Of a stretch of 64,000 nt of DNA, positions 9,804 to 18,682 are shown in pieces. Within the stretch, counting starts at the first letter, position 1, and each line of letters starts with the position of its first letter. A program made the translations under genes and the position numbers. The stretch is taken from contig JASKMD010000007.1 of NCBI GenBank assembly GCA_030144725.1, positions 8,605,568-8,669,567 of the forward strand. The letters are read 5' to 3'. The notes below the pieces were generated by a model. The model saw nothing but the letters and a program-made list of their open reading frames with translations, had not been told where the DNA came from and searched no databases. This DNA is from Haematococcus lacustris (taxonomy: Eukaryota > Chlorophyta > Chlorophyceae > Chlamydomonadales > Haematococcaceae).

Positions 9804-11760
9804 TCACACCCTTGGCCGCACTGGGCGGGGCATCAGCCCTGGTGCCTGGCCTGCCCGCTGTGATGGGAGCGCGCCTGCACTCTTGGCCTGGGCAGCAGGC
9901 AGGGGCAGTGCGCCCTGCTGCCTTGCCTGCTGCCCAGCTGACACACTGACTGCCTGCTGCTGCTGAGCTGCTGGTGTGCCTGCAGCTGGTGCCTCCACCT
10001 GGCCTGCACAGTGACCCCCCTCTGTCTGCAGCAGCTGCCGCCACGCCTCAGCCTCAGGCAGGCTGGCCTGCACCTGCTCACGCATGAAGGCTGCCCGCTC
10101 ACTGTCACTGGCCAGCTGGTCAAAGGCTGCTTTGTTTACCACCACCACCGCATCAAAGTGGTTCAGCTGATGCAGCTTGACGTGAGCAACCACCCCTGAC
10201 ATGCTGCCATCATGCAAGTAGTAAGGGCTGTCTTCCACTGACATGCCCTGGATCAGCCCTGGCCCCTGCACCAGCAGCTGAGCGCAGTAGGTACCATCTT
10301 GGCTGAGCGCTGCCTGCTGCACCTCATCATAACCAGCAGCTGCCAGCGCTTGCACCACCTTGCTAAGATCACTACACAAAAAAGCTCTTTGCAATCCAAC
10401 TCTGCTGGGCACATTAGCTGCCAGCTCACGCACCGCTGACAATACAGCCAATGATGTCTGGCCTCCAGTGCAAGCATGTAGCCACTGACTGGCTGCGTAC
10501 AATTGACTGTGATGTCCTTCCGTCAATTGCCCTATAAACATACCCCTCCTACTGCACTCTCTCCACAGTGCTGCTGCCATGCTGTTCAGCTGCGGCTCAC
10601 TGGCCAGCTGGCTGTGACCTGATGACACTGCCTGGTGGATGGACAGGGCAAGGAACATGCTCCTGGCATACAGCAGGTTGGCGAAGTCTTGTGCATTGTA
10701 AGCAGTCAGGTCTGCCTTGGCCACCCCTGCTGCCAGGCTGCGCACTGAGCTGTCCAGGTAGCCAAGGCGGGCCAAGGCATATAGGCTGTTGGCCAATGCC
10801 TGGCCAATCATAGTGCCTTGAGCCACTACTGCCTGCTCAGCCAGCTGCCTGCAGACCTCCTTGTCATGCCACAGCACCATGCCCATGGCGTACAGAATGT
10901 TGCTCACATCTTGAGCATTGAAGCCAGGCACCACAGCCTGTGCCCTAATTGCAAACTGGTCCAGCAGCTGCCTTGCCTCCTCCCTGCAGCCAGGCAGCTT
11001 GCTGGCAGCCCAGATCAAGTTGGTCCAGGCTTGAGGCTTAGCATCCGCCATGACCTCACCCTGGCTGATGGCAGCTGTGACTGACTGCAGCAGGGGCTGG
11101 GCACTGCCTGTGTAGCCTGACTTGACCATGGCCAACAGTGTCATGCTGATGTCCTGGCCAGCAGCACCCCTGGCCAGCTTCTCAGGCAGCAGCTGCACTG
11201 CCTGGTCACACAACCAGGTCAGGTCTGGGCTGCTGCTGCACTGCATGCCAGCTGCGGCCAGGCCATGCAGCAGGTTGCTCCACTCACGCCAGCCACCCCT
11301 CTTCATGGCCTCACTGCTGGCACTGTGGCGGGCAATGGCTGTGCAGGCTGAGGTGACAGCGGCAGCAGGCAGTTGCGGCTTGAGCTTGCTCAGGGACCAG
11401 GCTGCCATGGACAGCTGGCGAGCATCAAACTGCTGCAGTGCTGGAGATGGTGCAGTCTTGCCAGTCTTGCCAGCCCCAGCCCCTCCAGCCATGCGCTGCA
11501 GCAGGGCCGTCACTGCGCTTAGATGAGACTGGGTCAGGAGGGCTCTCCTGTTTTCTGGCTGCCTCGCCCAGTCTGCAAAGCACCACAGCAGCTGTGACGT
11601 CTGCTCCACCTGGCTGCTGCTGCTGAGGAAATGCAGCTCATCCACCGCTGACACCAGCTGCTCCAGGTCCTGCTTGAGACGGGGTGCCAGGTCATACTGG
11701 CGCAGGGCTGCAAGGCAGATGCAGAAGGGCCTGGTCCTAACCCTTGTGTATTTATAGTTA
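9804..11760 (-). CDS. OPR-like (octotricopeptide-repeat) protein, possibly organelle RNA-binding
   Basis: A long minus-strand frame (about 650 residues inside a 726-codon open stretch reaching 11984) carries helical repeats. Examples are AWTNLIWAASKL, NAQDVSNILYAMGM, GQALANSLYALARLGYL and NAQDFANLLYARSM. These resemble the 38-residue OPR or FASTK-like repeats that are abundant in green-algal nuclear proteins controlling chloroplast and mitochondrial RNAs. The tail around VVAHVKLHQLNHFDAVVVVNKAAF resembles the strand-rich part of a RAP-type domain (weak). The final 60 residues are low complexity (Ala/Gln). The true start is unclear: the open frame begins at a GTG and no ATG precedes the folded part, so a 5' exon or a truncated gene copy is likely. 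Confidence 0.55.
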
Positions 11761-12026
11761 GCATTGTGGCAGGCAGCAGCGAATGCTGGCTGCAGGGAGG
11801 GCCCGCAGCCTGCATTGCTCACTGTGTGCTGATCCGCGGAGTGTCCGCGACGGGATGCTGGGCAGCCGAGGCAGCAGGCAGGTGCGTGGCGCAGGGCTGC
11901 GCAGGAGGCTATTGGGTCGCAAACCCCAGCCAATGCAAAACCCAGGTCGAGGTTGCAGCAGCGACCACATTCCGCTGTCGGCACGGTATACGGATCCCAT
12001 GTCCATCATCTATCATCATAAGCGTG

Positions 12027-12157
12027 TAGGGATCGTCCCATCTACGTAGATCTACGTAGATCTAACAAGCCTAGTAGGTTAGACTAGATCTAGCAAGCCA
12101 ATCTAACGTTATAATCGTCTAATCTAGTCTAACGTTAGATGGGTCGGGACGGTCCCT
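12027..12157. mobile_element. 131-bp inverted-repeat mini-element
   Basis: The left end TAGGGATCGTCCCATCTA is mirrored by the right end, which on the other strand reads TAGGGACCGTCCCGACCCATCTA. The centre is AT-rich and built of palindromic ctagatctacg-like pieces. Termini starting TAGGG recall hAT MITEs, but I see no clear 8-bp flanking duplication. Confidence 0.5.
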
Positions 12158-12260
12158 AGTCATAATGTCCGCTCTGGCGGCCACGCATTGATGTGCCTGC
12201 TGCTCCCCTGCTGCTCTGCAGGAAACATGCGGCCTGGGACCGCTGCTGACCCTGCTGGCC

Positions 12261-12540
12261 CTATTCTCTGCGCACCACAGCAGGCACCCCAGCTTTGTCA
12301 GCTGGTGTAGTCTGGCAATTGAATCTGTTGTGAATCACGCCCCGGCCCACCCCGATTTGTGTTGCTGGGTCAAACACAAACTCACGCTGCTCAGCTATAC
12401 CCTTGTCTATGTGGGGAAGTCTCACTGCATGAGCTGCTGCTGCTGCTGCTCTTGGGCGGCTGTTGCTGCTGCCAGCTGCTGGGGGTGGGGCAGGGGGAGG
12501 GGGGAGGGGGAGTGCACACTCACGCTGACACCGGCTGTCT
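12261..12540 (-). pseudogene. possible Fanzor fragment just before RuvC-I
   Basis: The minus-strand frame contains VRLPHIDKGIAEQREFVFD followed by PATQIGVG and then loses similarity. From memory of green-algal Fanzor-like proteins, a segment like this precedes the IDPG motif of RuvC-I; that recall has not been checked by search. Upstream it is Ala/Pro-rich. The Copia element is inserted immediately beside it at 12541. Without a search this is weak. Confidence 0.3.
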
Positions 12541-12804
12541 TGTAGAGAGCGTAGGGACAGACGCGGCACTCAGCTTAGGGTTCTTACATAACTAACTGCT
12601 GACGGCACTAAGCACACTGCTCAGTGCCTACCTGTAGAGAGCGTAGGGACAGACGCGGCACTCAGCTTAGGGTGCCGAGGTCTGCCCCTCTAACTGCCTT
12701 AAGACGGACAGTCTCACTCTCTCACTCTGCAGCCCTGAGTGCTGTCAAACATGTCTCACACTTCCGGTGCTCAATATCTTTTGCACCCGGACATGTTCAC
12801 AACA
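12541..12804 (-). repeat. Copia 3' LTR (264 bp)
   Basis: Same length as 18247-18510 and identical by eye except at 12582. Inside each LTR a block of about 40 bp (gtagagagcgtagggacaga...) occurs twice, at 12542 and about 12632. Confidence 0.9.
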
Positions 12805-12983
12805 CTCCCACTCAGTACTTAGGCCAAGAGTCTGCACAACTGCTATATCAAAACAACTGCATCAAACAACTGCAGAAAAGCTGTCTCAGGTATGCAAACC
12901 TGTGCTTCACCAAGCTTCCAGTCCTGAAACACAAACAGGCTGGATACACTAGGCTGTTTCAGGCATGTGTGCCTGTGCCTAGC

Positions 12984-13345
12984 TTAAGCTGAGCTGTATA
13001 CCCCACACCCTTGCTTGCCCCAATCAAACTTGACAGCTGCGAGAGGCTTGGTGAGGAGGTCTGCCATCATGCTGCTTGTGTGACAGTAGTAGAAAGCAAC
13101 CTCCCCCCTGGTAATGCGTTCCCTAACAAAATGGTGATGCACATCAATGTGCTTTGCTCGTGAGGTGGCCATGGGATTGTGAAGAAGCTGCAGAGCTGCC
13201 TGGTTGTCACACCCTATGGTGACACAGCTGGCGTCTAGCTGCAGATCCCTCATCAGCTTCCTGAGCCACAGTGCCTCTTTAGCTGCATTAGATGCTGCCA
13301 TGTATTCGGCTTCAGCTGTTGATAGTGCCACTGTGGGTTGCAGGC
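12984..13345 (-). pseudogene. Copia RNase H C-terminal half, separated from pol
   Basis: The frame reads LQPTVALSTAEAEYMAASNAAKEALWLRKL and then CDNQAALQLLHNP...RAKHIDVHHHFVRERI, the standard end of a Copia RNase H. It is out of register with the main pol frame, being separated by about 380 bp of unrelated sequence. It therefore cannot be translated with RT unless the intervening DNA is removed as an intron. Confidence 0.75.
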
Positions 13346-13727
13346 GGAAACAAGCTCTAATATAAGGCATCTCGTAACGAGCGCTATATATGACGCCAGA
13401 GAAACAAAAACTGCCACACATCACAAGGGTTAAACCCTGATATGGTACTGTGCACAGCTTAGCAGCAGGGTCTGGGTCTCTGACATTGTATGTGGAGTTG
13501 CAGATATTTCCCTAACATCTCTACATCACCGTGCTCATGACTGGTATAAGAGCTGAGTATTGTAAACGCTCACGTGCATCATTGCTGCTGTTGACTGTTC
13601 ACCAACATTGCCCATGCTGCCATGTGTGCTTGCATGGTGTGCAGTCAGGCATGGGCGATTGCTTGAGGCTGGCTAAGCAGTCGGCCTTGAGAGGGGACTG
13701 GCAAGAGAGCCAGCAGATGGACAGGTA
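13346..13727. other. roughly 380-bp insertion inside Copia RNase H
   Basis: In intact Copia proteins YLFTLNGGAI is followed within a few residues by the LQPTVALSTAEAEY block. Here about 380 bp separate the two. The inserted DNA has no similarity I recognise and no clear flanking duplication. Confidence 0.6.
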
Positions 13728-15391
13728 TGAATTGCACCGCCATTGAGAGTAAACAAGTATCCTGTAGTGCTTCTGGCGGTGTCTTTGTCACCAGCATAGT
13801 CTGAGTCAGAAAAGCCCTGTAGTCCTGTGACACCCCCAAACAACAGTCCATGGTCACATGTGCCCTTCAGGTAGCTCAACACGTTGCATGCGGCTGCCCA
13901 GTGCTGCTTGGTGGGTGATGACATGTGCCTTGCCAGAGCACCAACTGCAAAAGCAATGTCTGGGCGTGTGCAGCATGTGAGGTACAGCAGGCTACCTACC
14001 AAGGCGCTGTAATGGTACACTGAGGTGTCAAGTGGGTCTCCCTCCCTGACTAGCTTAATGGCTGGTGCCATAGGCACTGCCTTGCTGTGTGAGGATGACA
14101 TGCTGTGTGTGGTAACCAGCTCATTGATGAATTGTCGCTGGTCAAGCATGATAGTGCCCTCTGCCCTGTTCCTGGTGATTTGCATTCCCAGGAACCACCT
14201 GGTGTCGCCCATGTCTTTGATGTTGAAGACAGAGGCGAGTTGCTGCTTGACATGTGCCAGGCCTGCAGTGTCCCCCTGCTGAGTACACAGCAGGCAGTCA
14301 TCCACATAGACCAGCAGGTAGACTGGGCCTGATGGCAACTGCAGGGTGAACAAAGCAGGATCTGCCTGGGAAGCCTCGAACCCTATGGCAAGTAACTCCT
14401 CACAGAGGCGTGCATGCCATGCCCTGGGTGCCTGCCTCAGACCATACAGAGCCTTTTGCAGGCGACACACTGTGTTACTGCTGCCCTCCTCAAAGCCCTC
14501 TGGCTGCTGCACATAGATGACCTCATGCTCTTCAAGCTTGCCATTCAAAAAGGCTGTCTCAAAGTCAAGCTGATGAATCTCCATGTTCTCGGCTGCCGCT
14601 TTGGCTAGGATTGTGCGCAGTGTGGTATGCTTGCTGACAGGTGCATACACATCACCGACATCCACACCTGACACTTGCAGAAAGCCTTTGGCTACCAGTC
14701 GGGCCTTGAAACGCTCAATGTCTCCTGCAGCATCACGCTTTATCTTTAGTACCCACTTAGTGGGCAAGACACGTGCACCACTGGGCCTCTCAGTCAAACA
14801 CCATGTCTGGTTAGCATGCAATGACTCAAGCTCAGAGCGCATGGCCTCACGCCACATGTCAGCCTGTGGCCCTGACAAAGCCTCACTGACTGATGGAGAG
14901 TCATTGTCATGGGAGGTGGACGTGGATGTGGCATGCAGAGACAAGTGCCTGAGCCGGTGAGGTGGTAGTCGTTCCCTTGGTGGGTTGCGACGTGGTGCGG
15001 GGGCAGCAGGGGGAGCATGTGGTGCAGAGGGAGCAGGTGCAGGCAGGGGAGCAGGTGCAGGCAGGGGAGCAGGTGCAGGCTGAAGTATGTACCTGCCTAT
15101 GCCAGAAGGCTGACTGCTGACAACTGTAGAGTGGCTGGGTTGTGCAAGAATGCCGCTGCCTCTGCTGGTGGCTGATCCACCAAACAGATTGCGTCTGACC
15201 TGACTCTTGCTGTCCTCATCGTCAGACTGACCGCTGTCACTGTCATCCTGTATGACTCTCCAATCTATAGGCCTGGACCTAGGATGTTGTGCACTGGAAC
15301 CAGGTGCGCTGCTGCTGGCGCTGCTGCTGCTGCTTATGCTGGTACTGTCTTGACTCCCACTGTCATCTGAGCCAGAGTCGCTGGTGTCAGT

Positions 15392-15437
<46 letters not shown>

Positions 15438-17716
15438 TGACGTCTGTCCCCCTCACTAGGGAGTCTGGCTGGCTGCAGATCAGGCTGTGGGCTGGGTGGG
15501 TAGGGATGAAGCAGCATGCTGTCAGGCAGGACTCTCTGGCTGCCAGTTCTGGTCTTGGTTAGTTCATCAGTGGCTGGTGAGAGCTCATCAAAGGTCACAT
15601 CCTTGCTCATCTGCTCTCTACCATCCAGAAACACCTTGTAGGCCTTAGACCCTGGCTGGTAGCCAATGAAGACTCCTGCTGCTGCCTTTGGCTGTAGCTT
15701 GCTGCGCTGATGGCGTGGGATGTGTACCCAGACCTTGCTGCCAAAGATCCTAAGTCCTGACACGTCAGGCTTGACACCGAAGAAGGCCTGCCATGGAGTC
15801 TGACTCTGACCTGTCACAGGCAGCACACATCTGACATGGTTAGCTGCTTTTGCTGCGTAAGCCCAGAACTCTATGGGCAGGTGAGCTGCATGTAGCATGC
15901 TGCGAAGCTTCTCAACAATGGTTCTGTTCAGTCTCTCAGCTGCTCCATTCTGCTCAGGGCTGTAAGGGGCAGAATGCTGATGCAGGATACCCTTGCTGTT
16001 GCAGAAGGCTTGCACTGTCTTGTTTACATACTCGCTGCCATTGTCTGTTCTAATAGCTTTGCACTTGCCGCCAGACTGCGTTTCCAGCTGCTGGATTACT
16101 GTAACAATGCAATCTGGCACCTGGTCCTTGCTGCGAAGAGGCATGACAACTGAAAACTTGGTGAACTCATCCAGGAAAGTAGCAAGGTAGCGGCTGCCGT
16201 CCCTGGCTGCCAAGCTGAATGGGCCACACACATCCATGTGAGTTAGCCCAAGTGCGGCTGTCACAGCTGGTGCATTGGGAGATGGCAGGGGGAAGTGTAC
16301 ATGCCTATGCTGTTTTCCTACAACACATCCCTCACACACTGCTGGATCAGATCCTGCTGCCCGAAACTGTGAGGCTGTAGTGTCAACACCGGTAACCATA
16401 TGCTCTCGCTGCATGCGTTCAAGTACAGAGTATGATGCATGACCAAGCCTCTCATGCCACACCTTGGGTGAAACTGAAGTCCTGCTGTGGCCGCTGCTGG
16501 CTGAGTCCAGCAGCTGCTGCTCAGAGGTAGTCTCCTCAGGGCCTGACACTGAGGTAGCAGCAGTGAGATTAGCAGCTGTAGCTGAGATAAAGCTGCTGCA
16601 TAGCTGGTTGGGTGCTGATGGAGCCATTACGATAGAGGCAGCTGGGAAAGGATAGCTGTCATTCTGCTTTGGTACTTGCATGCACAGGCTGTGTCCACGA
16701 TAGCTGCCCTCCATCAGGCAGCTGTCCATCTGAAAAAGAAACTTGTAGCCTGCAGCTGTGGCTTGGGCAACAGAGACAAAGTTAGCTGATGCAGAGGGGA
16801 CCAGCAATGCATGCTGAAGACACAAGATACCCTGATCTGTCCTGAGCCAGGCATCTCCCTCACCAACTGCATTTAGCTGATGGCCAGCTGCTGCCAGGTA
16901 AACAGGCTGTGGAGCTGGGTAGGAGCGAAAGCTGGTGAGGTTGCTGGCATTGGTGCAGATGTGCCTAGATGCTCCTGAGTCAATGAAGTAGGGCATGTGA
17001 GGGTCGCCATCAATCAGGTGCTGCCTGGGGTTCTGAGCTGAGACAGGCTGGCCATAACGGCTGGTGAACAGCCTTGCTCTGTTAGGGCTGAGGCTGCTTT
17101 TACCAGCAGCAGGGCTGTATGACCTACCCTTGCCTGGGCTGCCAGCCCTGCCTGGGCTGTGACCAGAGGTCCTGGCTGGGCTGTCGTCAGCTCTGCCTGG
17201 GTTAGACAGCAGCATGGACCTCAGTCTCTCTCGCTGGCTCCTGTCAAAAACACGACACTCAGCCATGATGTGTCCCTCTTTGTTGCAGAAGTGACAGGTC
17301 ATGTGAGCATGTGGATTCTCTTCTCTGGTGCTGTGGTCTGAGTGAGCTGGAGAGCTGCTGCGCTGCATGGCTGCGTTGCTGCTCCTGCCTGGCTGGGGCA
17401 CCCTGCCCCCCCCCCTGCCTCGCCATCCCGACCCCCCTGAGTAGCCAGCCCCCCTGGGTGAGAATGAGGAGGAGGAGGCCCAGAGAGAGGAAGAGGAGGA
17501 GGTGTCGAGCTGCTTTTGCCGATCCAGCTGCAGGTCTGCTTCCCGGTATTGCAGGACTGTTTTGACTTTGCTCAGGGGCAGTGCTGCGCTGGACTGATCA
17601 TAGCGAAGCTGTTCCACGGTTGGTCTGAACTCATCAGGCATGGCAGCCAGCACTGACAGCACGATGGAGGTGTCAGAGGGATTGCAGTTGCATGCTTGCA
17701 GGTTGGCTTGCAGCAT
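13728..17716 (-). CDS. Copia Pol polyprotein: zinc knuckle, protease, integrase, RT
   Basis: One long open frame (continuing into inserted DNA as far as 13673) shows, in order: end of Gag with CCHC knuckle CHFCNKEGHIMAEC; aspartic protease YFIDSGASRHICTN; integrase zinc site (HERLGHASYS... CEGCVVGKQH) and DDE residues in HMDVCGPF, RTDNGSEY and SPEQNGAAERLNRTI; a Gln/Ser-rich linker; reverse transcriptase with TKWVLKIKRD, QLDFETAFLNG, ALYGLRQAPRAWH and the catalytic YVDDCLL; and the first part of RNase H (FSDSDYAGD). These enzymes would process Gag-Pol, integrate cDNA and copy element RNA. The integrase and RT motifs look intact. Confidence 0.88.
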
Positions 17717-18158
17717 TTAGCAGTCGGCTGAAGAATTGGGAGATGGTCTCACCAGGGTGCAATCTGAGCATGGACAATTGCTGCTGTAGCTGGGTCTGGT
17801 GCGCGAGGGAGGACTGGGTGTACTCAGCTTTGATATTGTCCCAGGCGGCCTTGGCTGAGACTGCATTGCCGACGGCGAAGAAATGCTGAGGATTGACGTA
17901 GCGTAGTATCATGGCTTTGGCCTTTGCGTCTGAGGTGTTCTCTGCGTCGCGCACAGTAAGCGCTGCTGCATAGGCATCTTGCGTAGCCTGCGAGGAGCCT
18001 TGGATAGGCGCAGTGGGCAAGGGGGTGATGCCTGTGTCGACGATCTGAAATAGGTTGTGCTCGATGAGCGCGTATTTGACGCGGATCTGCCAGAACTGAT
18101 AGTTGTCGTCAGTGAGCAGGTCGATTTGGGCTCCCGGCCCGATCGACGAAGCCGCCAT
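17673..18158 (-). CDS. Copia Gag N-terminal part, frameshifted
   Basis: It starts at ATG 18158 (MAASSIGPGAQIDLLTDDNY). The frame has the Copia-type Gag layout: NYQFWQIRVKYALIEHNLF, then AKAAWDNIKAEYTQSSLAHQ and LSMLRLHPGETISQFFSRLLNAA. It then stops at 17673. The continuing Gag sequence (LQANLQACNCNPSDTSIVLSVLAAMPDEF) is in the neighbouring frame at the start of the Pol open frame, with 44 bp of overlap. A single indel at about 17705 or a programmed shift would connect them; an indel seems simpler because Copia elements normally use one continuous frame. Confidence 0.75.
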   Translation of the reverse strand: MAASSIGPGAQIDLLTDDNYQFWQIRVKYALIEHNLFQIVDTGITPLPTAPIQGSSQATQDAYAAALTVRDAENTSDAKAKAMILRYVNPQHFFAVGNAVSAKAAWDNIKAEYTQSSLAHQTQLQQQLSMLRLHPGETISQFFSRLLNAASQPASMQLQSL

Positions 18159-18232
18159 CGCCGAACGACTAACTGTCGAACGCACGACCCCTTCCCGGCG
18201 ACTTACTGGTGCCTTTCACGCGTCTGCGTGCG

Positions 18233-18246
18233 TGGGCCCATAACCC
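18233..18246 (-). other. Copia primer-binding site: half initiator tRNA-Met
   Basis: On the minus strand GGGTTATGGGCCCA directly follows the 5' LTR. It is complementary to the anticodon stem-loop of eukaryotic initiator tRNA-Met (TGGGCCCATAACCC, anticodon CAU), not to the tRNA 3' end. Drosophila copia and Volvox Osser are known to be primed by such a tRNA half molecule. Confidence 0.85.
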
Positions 18247-18510
18247 TGTAGAGAGCGTAGGGACAGACGCGGCACTCAGCTTAGGGTGCTTACATAACTA
18301 ACTGCTGACGGCACTAAGCACACTGCTCAGTGCCTACCTGTAGAGAGCGTAGGGACAGACGCGGCACTCAGCTTAGGGTGCCGAGGTCTGCCCCTCTAAC
18401 TGCCTTAAGACGGACAGTCTCACTCTCTCACTCTGCAGCCCTGAGTGCTGTCAAACATGTCTCACACTTCCGGTGCTCAATATCTTTTGCACCCGGACAT
18501 GTTCACAACA
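18247..18510 (-). repeat. Copia 5' LTR (264 bp)
   Basis: Partner of 12541-12804. It should hold the element's minus-strand promoter. It ends 172 bp before the start codon of the pheophytinase gene, which runs the other way. Confidence 0.9.
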
Positions 18511-18682
18511 TGTCTCCACAGTCCTCTCAAATGCAACCCCCTGGCGGCGAAGCTTGCCCGTGTTCATGACATCGCAGCCTGTGTTTGATTTGAACTCTAA
18601 CTGATTTTGGCTAGCAAGAGGGCTGTAGGGTTCAGATGCCGCCGTACCCCTGACGACCCACCTCCGCCTAAGATTGGGCAGT

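Larger units (their letters stand above)
12541..18510 (-). mobile_element. Ty1/Copia LTR retrotransposon (Osser-like), full length with target duplication
   Basis: Two 264-bp LTRs (12541-12804 and 18247-18510, TG...CA) flank gag and pol on the minus strand. I noticed one mismatch between the LTRs (t at 12582, g at 18288), so the insertion is young. The 5-bp duplication TGTCT lies at 12536-12540 and 18511-18515. A primer-binding site abuts the 5' LTR, and a purine run (gagtgggag on the minus strand) abuts the 3' LTR. Domain order protease-integrase-RT-RNase H is diagnostic for Copia. Two breaks, a gag frameshift near 17.70 kb and an insertion in RNase H at about 13.35-13.73 kb, probably make this copy non-autonomous. 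Confidence 0.9.

Noticed and set aside
13531..17565. Numerous plus-strand frames of 60-130 codons
   Set aside because: Antisense of Copia pol; the minus strand carries the recognised domains.
18233..18246. tRNA-like string tgggcccataaccc considered as a tRNA gene
   Set aside because: Only the anticodon-loop segment is present and it abuts an LTR, so it is a primer-binding site.
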